Shown: positions 25,070 to 33,246 of the stretch, piece after piece | Layout of the letters: each line of letters opens with the position of its first letter | How positions within the stretch are numbered: the stretch's first letter is position 1 | Origin: Bacteroidales bacterium | Lineage (GTDB): Bacteria; Bacteroidota; Bacteroidia; Bacteroidales; P3 | DNA length: 64,000 nucleotides | Assembly: GCA_017439185.1 (NCBI GenBank) | Contig: JAFRTM010000012.1 | Location: forward strand, 1-64,000 | Reading direction: 5' to 3' | The notes under the pieces: model-generated | Told to the model about the DNA's origin: nothing | Databases searched by the model: none | The model's input: only the letters and a program-made list of their open reading frames with translations | Program-made: the position numbers and the translations under genes

Positions 25070-25987
25070 TTATTTTTCCAAGAGTTTCACCAAGCGATCG
25101 AAGTCGGAGTCGTTGTTAAAGAATATCGTCACAGAACCTTTTCCTTTGCGGTTGCGTTTGATTTCGACCTCAGACTTGAGAGTATTTTTCAGCTGAGTAC
25201 GAGCCTGACTATAAGCGGGCGGGAGTGTGGACACCTGGACTTTCTTGACAGCGGGATTCTTCTTTCCCTGCTTGACCAACTGTTCCGTCTCGCGTACCGA
25301 AAGATTCTTACTGATAATATCGTGGAGAATCTGAAGATGCAGCTCCGGGTCTTCAACATTGACCATGGCGCGTGCATGGGCCATGCTTATCTTGTCCTGG
25401 GAAAGAGCCAGCTGTGTTTCGGCCGGCAAGTTGAGCAGTCTCAGATAATTCGTTATGGTAGCGCGCGACTTGCCGAGGCGTTCGCTCAGCTGTTCGTGGG
25501 TAAGATTGCACTCTTCAACGAGGGCGTTGTATGAAAGAGCCACCTCAATGGCATTAAGGTTTTCACGCTGGATATTTTCCACCAGAGCCATCTCCATCAT
25601 TTGGGAGTCGGTAGCCACGCGGACATACGCCGGAAGTTTTTCCAGACCAGCTTTCTTCGAGGCACGCAAGCGACGTTCGCCAGCGATAAGCTGATATTTG
25701 CCATCCGGCATCTTGCGCACCGTGACAGGGGTTATAACCCCTTGCTGCTTGATTGACTGTGCCAATTCGTCCATAGACTCTTCGGAGAATTCCTTACGGG
25801 GCTGGTATGGGTTAGTTTCGATATCCGACAAGGCAATTTCGGTGATGACAGCCGCCACTGTAGATTTGCTTTGCATCGAATCCACATCTATATTACCCAG
25901 TATGGATTCCAGTCCTCTCCCCTTAAGTACAGGTTTCTTTTTCGCTGCCATTTGTTTTTTCTCTATCGGTTGTTTCTTCGTTGCCAT
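25070..25987 (-). CDS. parB: chromosome partitioning protein ParB
   Basis: 305 residues. A basic N-terminus (MATKKQPIEKKQMAAKKKP) leads to the ParB CTPase domain with NPYQPRKEF and LIAGERRLRASKKAG (about 55-135), then the helix-turn-helix that binds parS (LSERLGKSRATITNYLRLL), and a C-terminal dimer domain. It loads on parS near the origin and works with ParA. It starts 3 nt after the parA stop. No parS palindrome was found by eye in the window. Confidence 0.95.
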   Translation of the reverse strand: MATKKQPIEKKQMAAKKKPVLKGRGLESILGNIDVDSMQSKSTVAAVITEIALSDIETNPYQPRKEFSEESMDELAQSIKQQGVITPVTVRKMPDGKYQLIAGERRLRASKKAGLEKLPAYVRVATDSQMMEMALVENIQRENLNAIEVALSYNALVEECNLTHEQLSERLGKSRATITNYLRLLNLPAETQLALSQDKISMAHARAMVNVEDPELHLQILHDIISKNLSVRETEQLVKQGKKNPAVKKVQVSTLPPAYSQARTQLKNTLKSEVEIKRNRKGKGSVTIFFNNDSDFDRLVKLLEK

Positions 25988-25990
25988 TGC

Positions 25991-26767
25991 CTATTTCTTC
26001 TTTATGTTGTTTCTTCTAAGAATCTCGTCGGCCAAGTTAAGATAGTTGATAGCGCCGCTGCAGCTGGCATCGTACATTATCACCGACTTGCCATAGCTTG
26101 GGGCTTCCGCCAACTTGGTGTTGCGGTAGATTAGAGTCTCGAATACCATGTGCTTAAAATGGCTTCTCACGTCATCCACCACCTGGCGAGCCAGACGCAG
26201 ACGAGAATCATACATAGTGATCAACAAACCTTCAATACTGAGATTGGGATTCAGTCGAGTCTGAACGATCCTTATAGTGTTGAGCAATTTGCCCAGACCT
26301 TCCAGTGCGAAGTATTCGCTTTGGATGGGGATGATGACCGAGTCGCTCGCTGCCAACGCATTTAAGGTAATAAGTCCAAGAGAAGGGCTACAGTCGATTA
26401 TGATGAAGTCGTATTGATCCTTGACCGGTTCAATGGCGTTCTTCAAAAAATATTCGCGTTGTTTCTCATTGACCAACTCCAGTTCGGCTCCGACCAGGTC
26501 GATACGCGTTGGCAAGAGAGAGAGATTTGGGGTATCTGTATCTATCACACTGTCTTCTACTGTAGCATGGCCCAAAAGGCACTCATACACCCCATTGGTC
26601 ACCGATTCGGGATCTATTCCCAATCCCGAAGTAGCATTGGCCTGGGGGTCGGCATCGATCAAGAGTACCTGGTACTCCATCACCGCCAAAGACGCGCTGA
26701 GGTTGGTTGCCGTGGTAGTTTTTCCCACTCCACCCTTTTGGTTTGCTATTGCGATTATTTTTCCCAT
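25991..26767 (-). CDS. parA: chromosome partitioning ATPase ParA/Soj
   Basis: 258 residues from ATG 26767 (MGKIIAIANQKGGVGKTTTATNL). Deviant Walker A KGGVGKTT at about 10-17, LIDADPQANAT (Walker A' region) and DFIIIDCSPSLGLIT (Walker B). ATP-driven gradient on the nucleoid that moves ParB-parS complexes. The frame extends to 26851 but the added segment lacks homology. Confidence 0.96.
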   Translation of the reverse strand: MGKIIAIANQKGGVGKTTTATNLSASLAVMEYQVLLIDADPQANATSGLGIDPESVTNGVYECLLGHATVEDSVIDTDTPNLSLLPTRIDLVGAELELVNEKQREYFLKNAIEPVKDQYDFIIIDCSPSLGLITLNALAASDSVIIPIQSEYFALEGLGKLLNTIRIVQTRLNPNLSIEGLLITMYDSRLRLARQVVDDVRSHFKHMVFETLIYRNTKLAEAPSYGKSVIMYDASCSGAINYLNLADEILRRNNIKKK

Positions 26768-26897
26768 AATATCTTTTGCTGAAGCTCTTCTATGTTTATG
26801 AGGTATATAAAACGATTTGCACAAGGTTATTCGCACTTTCCCCCTGCGCATTTTTCAAAACCGGCATTTACGTATTCCCATCCCGGCTTTTCGTCAC

Positions 26898-26927
26898 GCA
26901 TAGCGGGCGTTGTGGCACCCGCTATGC
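26898..26927. terminator. hairpin between the DUF3276 gene and parA (possible terminator)
   Basis: A perfect 10-bp stem, GCATAGCGGG with CCCGCTATGC, and a 10-nt loop, 15 nt beyond the DUF3276 stop. No T-run follows on the minus strand, so termination is plausible rather than certain. Confidence 0.45.
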
Positions 26928-26941
26928 ATGGCGGAATGGAC

Positions 26942-27286
26942 TTAATAGCCCAAATTCATCTCGTCCAGCGGAGCACTGCCGTTGGATTCATTGTCTCTGT
27001 AACTGTCTTCGACAACTACCGGTGGCGGTACTATTCCCGTCTCGATAAACGAGAAAGCGTTGCTCAATCCCTGTTTGAACTTCTCAAAATCCTCTTTATA
27101 AAGAAACATTTTGTTTTTGTCGATGTAGAATTGGCCAGTGTTGTTGTCAAAAACCTTCCTACTCTCGGTGATAGTTATGAATTTGTCACCACCTCTCGTC
27201 TCTTTCACGTCAAAGAAATATCTGCGTTTTCCTGCGGGAATCGACTGAGAATACAACTCTTCTTTTCTGTTTTCTGTGTAATCCAT
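26942..27286 (-). CDS. DUF3276 Pur-alpha-like nucleic-acid-binding protein
   Basis: 114 residues. A single PUR-like domain: YSQSIPAGKRRYFFDVKETR, then KFITITESRK and FYIDKNKMFLYKEDFEKFKQGL, the usual DUF3276 pattern in Bacteroidota. The family binds single-stranded DNA or RNA; the specific role is not known. The C-terminal 30 residues are acidic and disordered. It has its own promoter. Confidence 0.88.
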   Translation of the reverse strand: MDYTENRKEELYSQSIPAGKRRYFFDVKETRGGDKFITITESRKVFDNNTGQFYIDKNKMFLYKEDFEKFKQGLSNAFSFIETGIVPPPVVVEDSYRDNESNGSAPLDEMNLGY

Positions 27287-27317
27287 TGCTATGTTTTATT
27301 ACGTTAATTACAATTTG

Positions 27318-27347
27318 CAAAAATACATATATTTTTTATTCTGACAA
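27318..27347 (-). promoter_or_regulatory. promoter of the DUF3276 gene
   Basis: On the minus strand, TTG (27345-27347), a 19-nt spacer, then TATTTTTG (27318-27325), 31 nt before ATG 27286. Confidence 0.55.
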
Positions 27348-27397
27348 TTTCCATTAATAAAAAGTTATCAACAGAACGACCCGACTATCTGTTATTA

Positions 27398-28669
27398 TCA
27401 TTTTTGTTTGTGAGTCATTATGTCCAGAACCATCTCGTCAGTTTCGTTCATACCATCGTGGCCGAGACGTCCGAGATTGCGGATAGAATGATCCACGTCG
27501 CGCTCAGACAGTCCATCCGTAACATCAACAACGCGGTCATTACAAGCGAGTTGCGCACTTACGAAGGCACTATACAACCCCGTGGACATTTTGAGAGCAC
27601 AGCTTGGCTTCGCCCCGTCGCATACCATTCCCGCTATGGTATTGATAAGATTTTTGATCGCATATCCTACTTGTTCATAACTTCCTCCATGGAGGTAAGT
27701 TATAGCACTTGTAACCCCAATAGACGCGTTTACCAATCCGCAGAGAGCCGACAAACGGCCTATGCCTTTCTTCACATATATGGACATCAGATGGCTCAAC
27801 ACCAAAGCCCGAATTAAAGCATCCTCGCTGCAACCTTTGGCCTGAGCGTATTCATAGACAGGCAAGGTACATGCTATACCTTGGTTTCCGCTACCGGAAT
27901 TGCTGTAAACCGGCAATGTGCACCCGTCCATGCGAGCGTCGCTGGCCGACACTGTTCTAGCCACCACCTGATGGACCACATCATTACCTGCCGACTCCAT
28001 CAATATTTTACCAGTATTGAGACCGTAACCTTTCATTCCTTCTACCGATGCGGCCTTGTTATATCGTACGGTGTCCAATATGAAACGCAATTCATCAATT
28101 GGAGCGGTAGTGGCGTAGTCATAGACAGTCTTTACCGACAAAGCGGCATCGTCCACACAGTTGGACATTGCCACCGATTCGCAACTATCGTTGAGAATAC
28201 AATTGTCGTCTTTCTCGACCAGGCTGAAATGGTTGTGGCGTCCCGAAATAACAACACGAGAAGAATGACCGACTGCCGAACATTGGCATTCGATGTACAA
28301 TTTGTCGCACATATCCTTGACTCCAATACGAACCGCCTCGCTATGGTCCGTAAGCCATCGCTTGGAATGCTCCACTTCCTCTCTCTCCACATTAAGTACC
28401 TCTAAACCCCTCGCCGACTCTCCTGCAACCACACCGATTGCCACCGCGATAGGGAGGCCGATCATACCAGTTCCGGGAATGCCTACTCCCATTGCATTTT
28501 TGAAGACATTTTTGCTCAGCTTCACCTCAATAGTCTCAGGCTCGACACCTAGCGTCTCTCGTGACTTGGCCGCACACAACGCCACAGCCACCGGTTCTGT
28601 ACATCCGGTTGCCAAAACGACTTCCTCCTGCAAGAGGTTACGCAACATTCGCCTCCTCGTTTCCTCCAT
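27398..28669 (-). CDS. L-cysteine desulfidase-family protein (CyuA/UPF0597, serine dehydratase alpha-like)
   Basis: 423 residues from ATG 28669 (MEETRRRMLRNLLQEEVV). The N-terminal TGCTEPVAVALCAA and the KNVFKNAMGVGIPGTGMIG block are typical of the family, as is SGSGNQGIACTLPV further on. Characterised members use an oxygen-labile iron-sulfur cluster to break L-cysteine into pyruvate, ammonia and sulfide. Conserved Cys residues are present in TGCTEP and in the C-terminal CDGAKPSCALK. It follows the deoxyhypusine synthase-like gene, separated by a hairpin. Confidence 0.85.
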   Translation of the reverse strand: MEETRRRMLRNLLQEEVVLATGCTEPVAVALCAAKSRETLGVEPETIEVKLSKNVFKNAMGVGIPGTGMIGLPIAVAIGVVAGESARGLEVLNVEREEVEHSKRWLTDHSEAVRIGVKDMCDKLYIECQCSAVGHSSRVVISGRHNHFSLVEKDDNCILNDSCESVAMSNCVDDAALSVKTVYDYATTAPIDELRFILDTVRYNKAASVEGMKGYGLNTGKILMESAGNDVVHQVVARTVSASDARMDGCTLPVYSNSGSGNQGIACTLPVYEYAQAKGCSEDALIRALVLSHLMSIYVKKGIGRLSALCGLVNASIGVTSAITYLHGGSYEQVGYAIKNLINTIAGMVCDGAKPSCALKMSTGLYSAFVSAQLACNDRVVDVTDGLSERDVDHSIRNLGRLGHDGMNETDEMVLDIMTHKQK

Positions 28670-28698
28670 ATATTTCTCTCTTGTCTCAAATGGTTTAA

Positions 28699-28726
28699 TG
28701 GGACTTGGGAGAGTGCCCAAGTCCCA
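28699..28726 (-). promoter_or_regulatory. hairpin between the deoxyhypusine synthase-like gene and the desulfidase gene
   Basis: A perfect 11-bp stem (TGGGACTTGGG with CCCAAGTCCCA) and a 6-nt loop, 18 nt after one stop and 30 nt before the next start. No U-tract follows. It could be an attenuator, an RNA processing or stability element, or a weak terminator. Confidence 0.55.
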
Positions 28727-28743
28727 ACAAGCAAACAGTTCTA

Positions 28744-29781
28744 TTATTTCTTAAAAATCTTCTGCCACTCTTTGTATTCCCTGTCTTTCCACGCACCATT
28801 GTGATAAACATAAGAGGCGATAGCAGGGATAACCGTGGTTCCTTCGGCATAGACCATCTGCTGCAGTTCCTCGCTCACCTTGCCCCAGCTGCCAGCCTCG
28901 AGGAGTGTGCTACTCGAGCAGGCTCCATCGCGTACGTCTGCTACGGTTATCTGTATGGCATATTTGTGCATTGGCACTTCATGTCCAAGAATCTCTGCGC
29001 ACACCACTGTATCTTGGGCGAAGTTCTTAGGCGTACCACCGCCGACCATAAACAGGCCCGTCTGAGGTGCCGCCATCTTGATGCGGGTCAACTCCACGAA
29101 ATCGCACACAGAGTCGATGCTGAGATATTTCTCGCCTTTCTGGGCACGCTCCCACTGATGTTTTCCTATACCAAAGCCAGCGCTGCTGTCACTGAATGCG
29201 GGACAGAAGATGGGCACTCCGCACTCATAGCAGGTCTGTATCAGACTGTCCTTCTTGACACTGCGGCCCTCATGGAGCCACTTGCCTAACTCATACAAGA
29301 ACTCACGACTACTATAGGGCCGAGCCTCCAGCATATTTGACAATTCATAGGTAGCATTGTCACAAGCCTGAAGTTCCTCCTCATCGATAAATGTGTCGTA
29401 TATGCGATCTATGTATAGCTCTCTCAGCACCGTGTCGGGAATGACGTTTTCCTTGGTTCCAATATAATGCTTAAAACCGAGTGCCTCAAAGAGGTCCATA
29501 TCGATGATGCTTGCGCCGGTCGATACCACCACGTCGATCATCTTGTTTCTGACCATATCCACATAAACCTGCATACATCCCGCTGCACTTGTAGAGCCGG
29601 CAAGGGTAAGTATGTTTGTACACTCCTTTTCTTTACACATCATTGTAAGGATGTCAGCCGCACGGGCCGTGTCACGGCTGGTGAACGACATACCGCGCAT
29701 CGCGTCGATAAGCTCGGTGGAGTCATACTTCTTGATGTCAATGTGTTTGATTGTCTCTTTCAGAAGGTCTTTCTTTTCCAT
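28744..29781 (-). CDS. deoxyhypusine synthase-like protein (bacterial)
   Basis: 345 residues. It shows the NAD-binding deoxyhypusine synthase fold: CTNILTLAGSTSAAG, VVSTGASIIDMDLFEALG, CPAFSDSSAGFG, VGGGTPKNFAQ, and the active-site region SSTLLEAGSWGKV with Lys301 at the place of the catalytic Lys of eukaryotic enzymes. Bacteria lack eIF5A, so members are thought to act in polyamine chemistry (for example homospermidine-type transfer) or on another protein. The reaction here is unknown. Confidence 0.82.
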   Translation of the reverse strand: MEKKDLLKETIKHIDIKKYDSTELIDAMRGMSFTSRDTARAADILTMMCKEKECTNILTLAGSTSAAGCMQVYVDMVRNKMIDVVVSTGASIIDMDLFEALGFKHYIGTKENVIPDTVLRELYIDRIYDTFIDEEELQACDNATYELSNMLEARPYSSREFLYELGKWLHEGRSVKKDSLIQTCYECGVPIFCPAFSDSSAGFGIGKHQWERAQKGEKYLSIDSVCDFVELTRIKMAAPQTGLFMVGGGTPKNFAQDTVVCAEILGHEVPMHKYAIQITVADVRDGACSSSTLLEAGSWGKVSEELQQMVYAEGTTVIPAIASYVYHNGAWKDREYKEWQKIFKK

Positions 29782-29808
29782 TGTCTTATTTATTTTGTGT
29801 TTATTTTC

Positions 29809-31368
29809 TTAAAATTCGGATACGTCTCCGTCGTTAAACGGATCATTAGTGTATTCTGTATTCAATTTTGAGTCCACAACTCGTGCCTGTACCTGCTGAC
29901 CTTGGGAGTCAAAAGATGTATTGGCGGACATTCCGTCAGCAGTTATAGATCCCATCACTTCGGGATTTTCGAATCGGGCATATTTGCCGACAAATCTCAA
30001 TCGCACCTTGCCAGTACCGCCACTACGGTGCTTGGCTATAATAATATCGGCCATTCCCGCCGTAGAGGTTTGGTCTTCATACTCTTTGATGCCATAGTAT
30101 TCCGGACGGTAAATAAACATCACTATGTCGGCATCCTGCTCTATAGCGCCCGATTCGCGCAAATCGCTTAACTGAGGTTCCTTGCTTCCTCCTCGGGTTT
30201 CCACGGCGCGGCTCAGCTGGCTGAGTGCCAACACCGGAATATTCAATTCCTTGGACAAAGCCTTTAACTGACGCGAGATGGTGCTTATCTCTTGTTCTCG
30301 GTTGCCGACCCTTGTCATTTCCCCTCCGGCCTGCATCAGTTGCAGGTAGTCTATCATAACCATAGCCAAATCGGGGTGTCTCTGCTTGAGTCTCCTGCAC
30401 TTTGCCCTGAGCTCAAATATTGTCAATTGAGGAGTATCGTCTATGAACAGAGGTGCGTCGTTGAGGACTTGAGCCCTGGTTTTCAACATTTCAAGTTCCC
30501 ATGGCTCCAAGCGGTCACCCTTCTTCAATTTGCTGCCTTCTATCTCAGCCGTTCCTGAAATGAGTCGCATGGCCAATTCCGCCCCGCTCATCTCTAAAGA
30601 GAAGACAGCGACCGGCTTGTTGAAATCGACTGCTATGTTTTTAGCTATACTCAAAGCGAAGGCCGTTTTTCCCATTGCAGGACGAGCCGCAAGGATTATC
30701 AGCGTACCCGGCTGAAATCCTGCCGTCTCGGCATCCAGTCCAACATAGCCTGTCTGCAAACCGCTCACTTCTCCACCACTGTTCTGAGTCTCTTCTATCT
30801 GCTTTATCGCCTGTCCGACAAGCACTCCCATTTCTTTATAGTCGCTACGGAAGTTCTTATCGTTAATGTCCATAAAACGCTGCTCGGTTTTGTCGAGCAA
30901 GTTCATCACATCGGTTGTCTCGTCGTAAGCATCGGTTATCGTCTCGGTCGATATTCTTATCATCTCGCGCTGCACATATTTCTCGCTCAATATTCTCGCA
31001 TAGTATTCCACATGTGCGCCGCTCATTATATGATTTGTCAGCTGGGACACGTTATAGGCTCCACCTGCCGACTCGAGAGTCCCGTCGGCCCTCATCCTTT
31101 CCGTGACAGTAATGAGGTCCACCGGGTAATTTGTCTCAAAAAGTTTCCGTATGGCATCAAACACCAACTGGTGTTCCGGTTTGTAGAAATATTCCCTATG
31201 AAGAGTCTCTATCGTTGTATTCAGTGCATTAGGGTCGAGCATAAGCGCCCCCAATATAGCCTCCTCAACCTCCACCGCCTGCGGCGGTGTCTTTCCATTG
31301 AGGTCAAATGCCTTGTCGTAACTTATTCGTTGCGTTCCTTTTACCGCTGTTCTACCGTTTTTTTCCAT
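29809..31368 (-). CDS. dnaB: replicative DNA helicase DnaB
   Basis: 519 residues from ATG 31368 (MEKNGRTAV). N-terminal primase-binding domain (PPQAVEVEEAILGALMLD), linker, then RecA-like domain with AARPAMGKTAFALS (Walker A near 229), VFSLEMSG, MVMIDYLQLM (Walker B) and KHRSGGTGKVRL near the end. Unwinds DNA at the replication fork. A -7 element ends 5 nt before the chosen ATG, so the transcript may begin at or next to the start codon. The frame runs to 31395, through that element. Confidence 0.95.
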   Translation of the reverse strand: MEKNGRTAVKGTQRISYDKAFDLNGKTPPQAVEVEEAILGALMLDPNALNTTIETLHREYFYKPEHQLVFDAIRKLFETNYPVDLITVTERMRADGTLESAGGAYNVSQLTNHIMSGAHVEYYARILSEKYVQREMIRISTETITDAYDETTDVMNLLDKTEQRFMDINDKNFRSDYKEMGVLVGQAIKQIEETQNSGGEVSGLQTGYVGLDAETAGFQPGTLIILAARPAMGKTAFALSIAKNIAVDFNKPVAVFSLEMSGAELAMRLISGTAEIEGSKLKKGDRLEPWELEMLKTRAQVLNDAPLFIDDTPQLTIFELRAKCRRLKQRHPDLAMVMIDYLQLMQAGGEMTRVGNREQEISTISRQLKALSKELNIPVLALSQLSRAVETRGGSKEPQLSDLRESGAIEQDADIVMFIYRPEYYGIKEYEDQTSTAGMADIIIAKHRSGGTGKVRLRFVGKYARFENPEVMGSITADGMSANTSFDSQGQQVQARVVDSKLNTEYTNDPFNDGDVSEF

Positions 31369-31372
31369 AGTG

Positions 31373-31380
31373 CAAAGATA
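31373..31380 (-). promoter_or_regulatory. -7 element at dnaB
   Basis: TATCTTTG on the minus strand, only 4 nt before the dnaB ATG at 31366-31368. The expected transcription start falls on or beside the start codon. Confidence 0.5.
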
Positions 31381-31476
31381 CGCTTTTTTTTTCACTCCGC
31401 AACCATTCTTGCCAACATTTTTTTCAACACTTTTCGTTCCTCTTGATAATCAACCATCTTCGTCACAGATTTTCTC

Positions 31477-32205
31477 TCAGTCATCTATTCCCTTGCTGCC
31501 TTTTCCAATTTTTCTATAACGGCGCGAAACCGGTATCTCCACCCCATCAATGTTCAGACTATTATTGCTATAACTGGTTACTGCCGAAAGTCTTACGATA
31601 TGCGACTTATGAACTCGGACAAAATCGTCCGTAGGCAAGAGGGCTTCTATGGTTTTCATACGCATCAGTGTCAGTACCACATTGCCTCCGGTGGTGAATA
31701 TCTTGAGATAGTCGCCCAGTCCCTCTATCCTTACAATATCATCACAGGGAATATTGATCATTTGCCTGTCAGACTTCACCTGTATCATCCGATGCTGAGA
31801 CTCTGCCTGGCGCAAAATATCCTCTCTCACAAAATAATCAAGCGCCTTCCTGGCCGCAGCCATAAAATCCTCGTAACTTATAGGTTTCAAGAGATAGTCG
31901 AGGGCGTTGACCTTGAACCCCTCTATTGCATAACGGCTATAAGCCGTGGTAAATATCACCTTTGTGGTTGCCGGCATACATTTAGACAAGTCAATCCCGT
32001 TGATTCCCGGCATCTCAATATCACTAAACAACAAATCGAACGACAATCCTTCTTCCTCAATATCCTGTCGTAATCTTTCCCCATCGAGATAAGTCGCCAC
32101 CAATTCCAAAAAGGGAGTACGCTCCACGTATGACTTCATAAGATGAAGCGCCAACGGCTCGTCTTCCAAAACACAACAGGTTATCGTTCTCTGCTCGGTG
32201 GTCAT
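31477..32205 (-). CDS. LytTR-family response regulator
   Basis: 242 residues. Receiver domain 1-120 with LLFSDIEMPGINGIDL (phospho-acceptor Asp) and VIFTTAYSRYAIEGF, and a LytTR DNA-binding domain at about 140-240 (VRIEGLGDYLKIFTTGG, VRVHKSHIVRL). Partner of the histidine kinase encoded 6 nt upstream. Target genes unknown; no paired LytTR repeats were located. Confidence 0.92.
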   Translation of the reverse strand: MTTEQRTITCCVLEDEPLALHLMKSYVERTPFLELVATYLDGERLRQDIEEEGLSFDLLFSDIEMPGINGIDLSKCMPATTKVIFTTAYSRYAIEGFKVNALDYLLKPISYEDFMAAARKALDYFVREDILRQAESQHRMIQVKSDRQMINIPCDDIVRIEGLGDYLKIFTTGGNVVLTLMRMKTIEALLPTDDFVRVHKSHIVRLSAVTSYSNNSLNIDGVEIPVSRRYRKIGKGSKGIDD

Positions 32206-32211
32206 TTGTCG

Positions 32212-33243
32212 CTATGCTATGTTTATGGTTAACACTGTCTGATATACTCCGTCGCTGGTGTTTCCCTGCAGTAATGTATAACGTCCCGGATATAGCATGT
32301 TCAATCGCTTGGTAGTATTTTGTATTCCGACTCCTGTATCATTTTGATGGCGCGAGTGATCCGAATTGGTAACCTCACAGCTCAAGGTCTGATTCTCAAG
32401 TTTCACCACTACGTGTATGAACGACGGCTTTGAGAATGACACTCCATGTTTGAACGCATTTTCCACCAATGGAAGGAACAGCAGCGGAGGAACTTCCACA
32501 TCACCACAGTCCTCCGGCAATTCCATTTTCAAGTCGAAATTCCCACCCAAACGAAGACGCTCAATTCTCACATAGTCGGCAAGGAATCGCATCTCACCCT
32601 GTAACGGCACTTTGATCGACGAGGTGTCGTATATTACGTAACGCAACAGATGGCTCAAGTCGTGTATCGACGACCGCGCCCGCTCGTTGTCTATTGCAGC
32701 GAGGGCATATATATTGTTGAGGGTATTAAACAAAAAGTGAGGATTCAGTTGGTTCTTCAGGTTCGTAAGTTCAGCTTCGGCCTGTAACTTCTTGGCTTCC
32801 GAGAGTTTTATATTGGAGTTATATGTAGTCTCCGTCATCCTTATTGCCACACTCAGACTTGCCGCAAGCATCATAAGGACTATTGCTGTAAGCATAAAAT
32901 ATATGCCATTGGAGGCAAGTTCGTAGGGATTCTCCATCTTGTCGTTGAGCAACATTCCCACCAGCATATAGTCTGCGATGCTCAGCAATAATGACATCAC
33001 TGCGTTCGACACGACAAACTGCCACAACTTGCCACGCCTTATTATGTACCTCTCAATAAGCAGGTAGTAGTCGACATAATAGACTATGAATATCGAGAGA
33101 CAAAGCAGCAGATTGCCGATATACCATTCCAATGGTTTTTGTTCTCCTTCCAACATTGCCACCAACAACGGCATCAGGAATATGCCCAGCCACGTCAGCA
33201 CAGGCAGAACCTTCTTTGTCCTATTGAGATGTATTTCTGGCAT
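32212..33243 (-). CDS. LytS/YehU-type sensor histidine kinase
   Basis: 343 residues. Four membrane segments (about 12-30, 40-60, 78-97, 115-135), a short coiled coil, then the His_kinase domain with LKNQLNPHFLFNTLNN (His169), and a C-terminal ATPase region (PPLLFLPLVENAFKHG, GVGIQNTTKRL). No extracellular sensor domain is visible, so a membrane-embedded signal is likely. It starts 3 nt after the ABC-F stop. Confidence 0.92.
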   Translation of the reverse strand: MPEIHLNRTKKVLPVLTWLGIFLMPLLVAMLEGEQKPLEWYIGNLLLCLSIFIVYYVDYYLLIERYIIRRGKLWQFVVSNAVMSLLLSIADYMLVGMLLNDKMENPYELASNGIYFMLTAIVLMMLAASLSVAIRMTETTYNSNIKLSEAKKLQAEAELTNLKNQLNPHFLFNTLNNIYALAAIDNERARSSIHDLSHLLRYVIYDTSSIKVPLQGEMRFLADYVRIERLRLGGNFDLKMELPEDCGDVEVPPLLFLPLVENAFKHGVSFSKPSFIHVVVKLENQTLSCEVTNSDHSRHQNDTGVGIQNTTKRLNMLYPGRYTLLQGNTSDGVYQTVLTINIA

Positions 33244-33246
33244 TAT

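Noticed and set aside
25070..26767. Search for parS sites near parAB
   Set aside because: No convincing 14-16-bp parS palindrome was seen in or around the genes; sites may lie outside the window.
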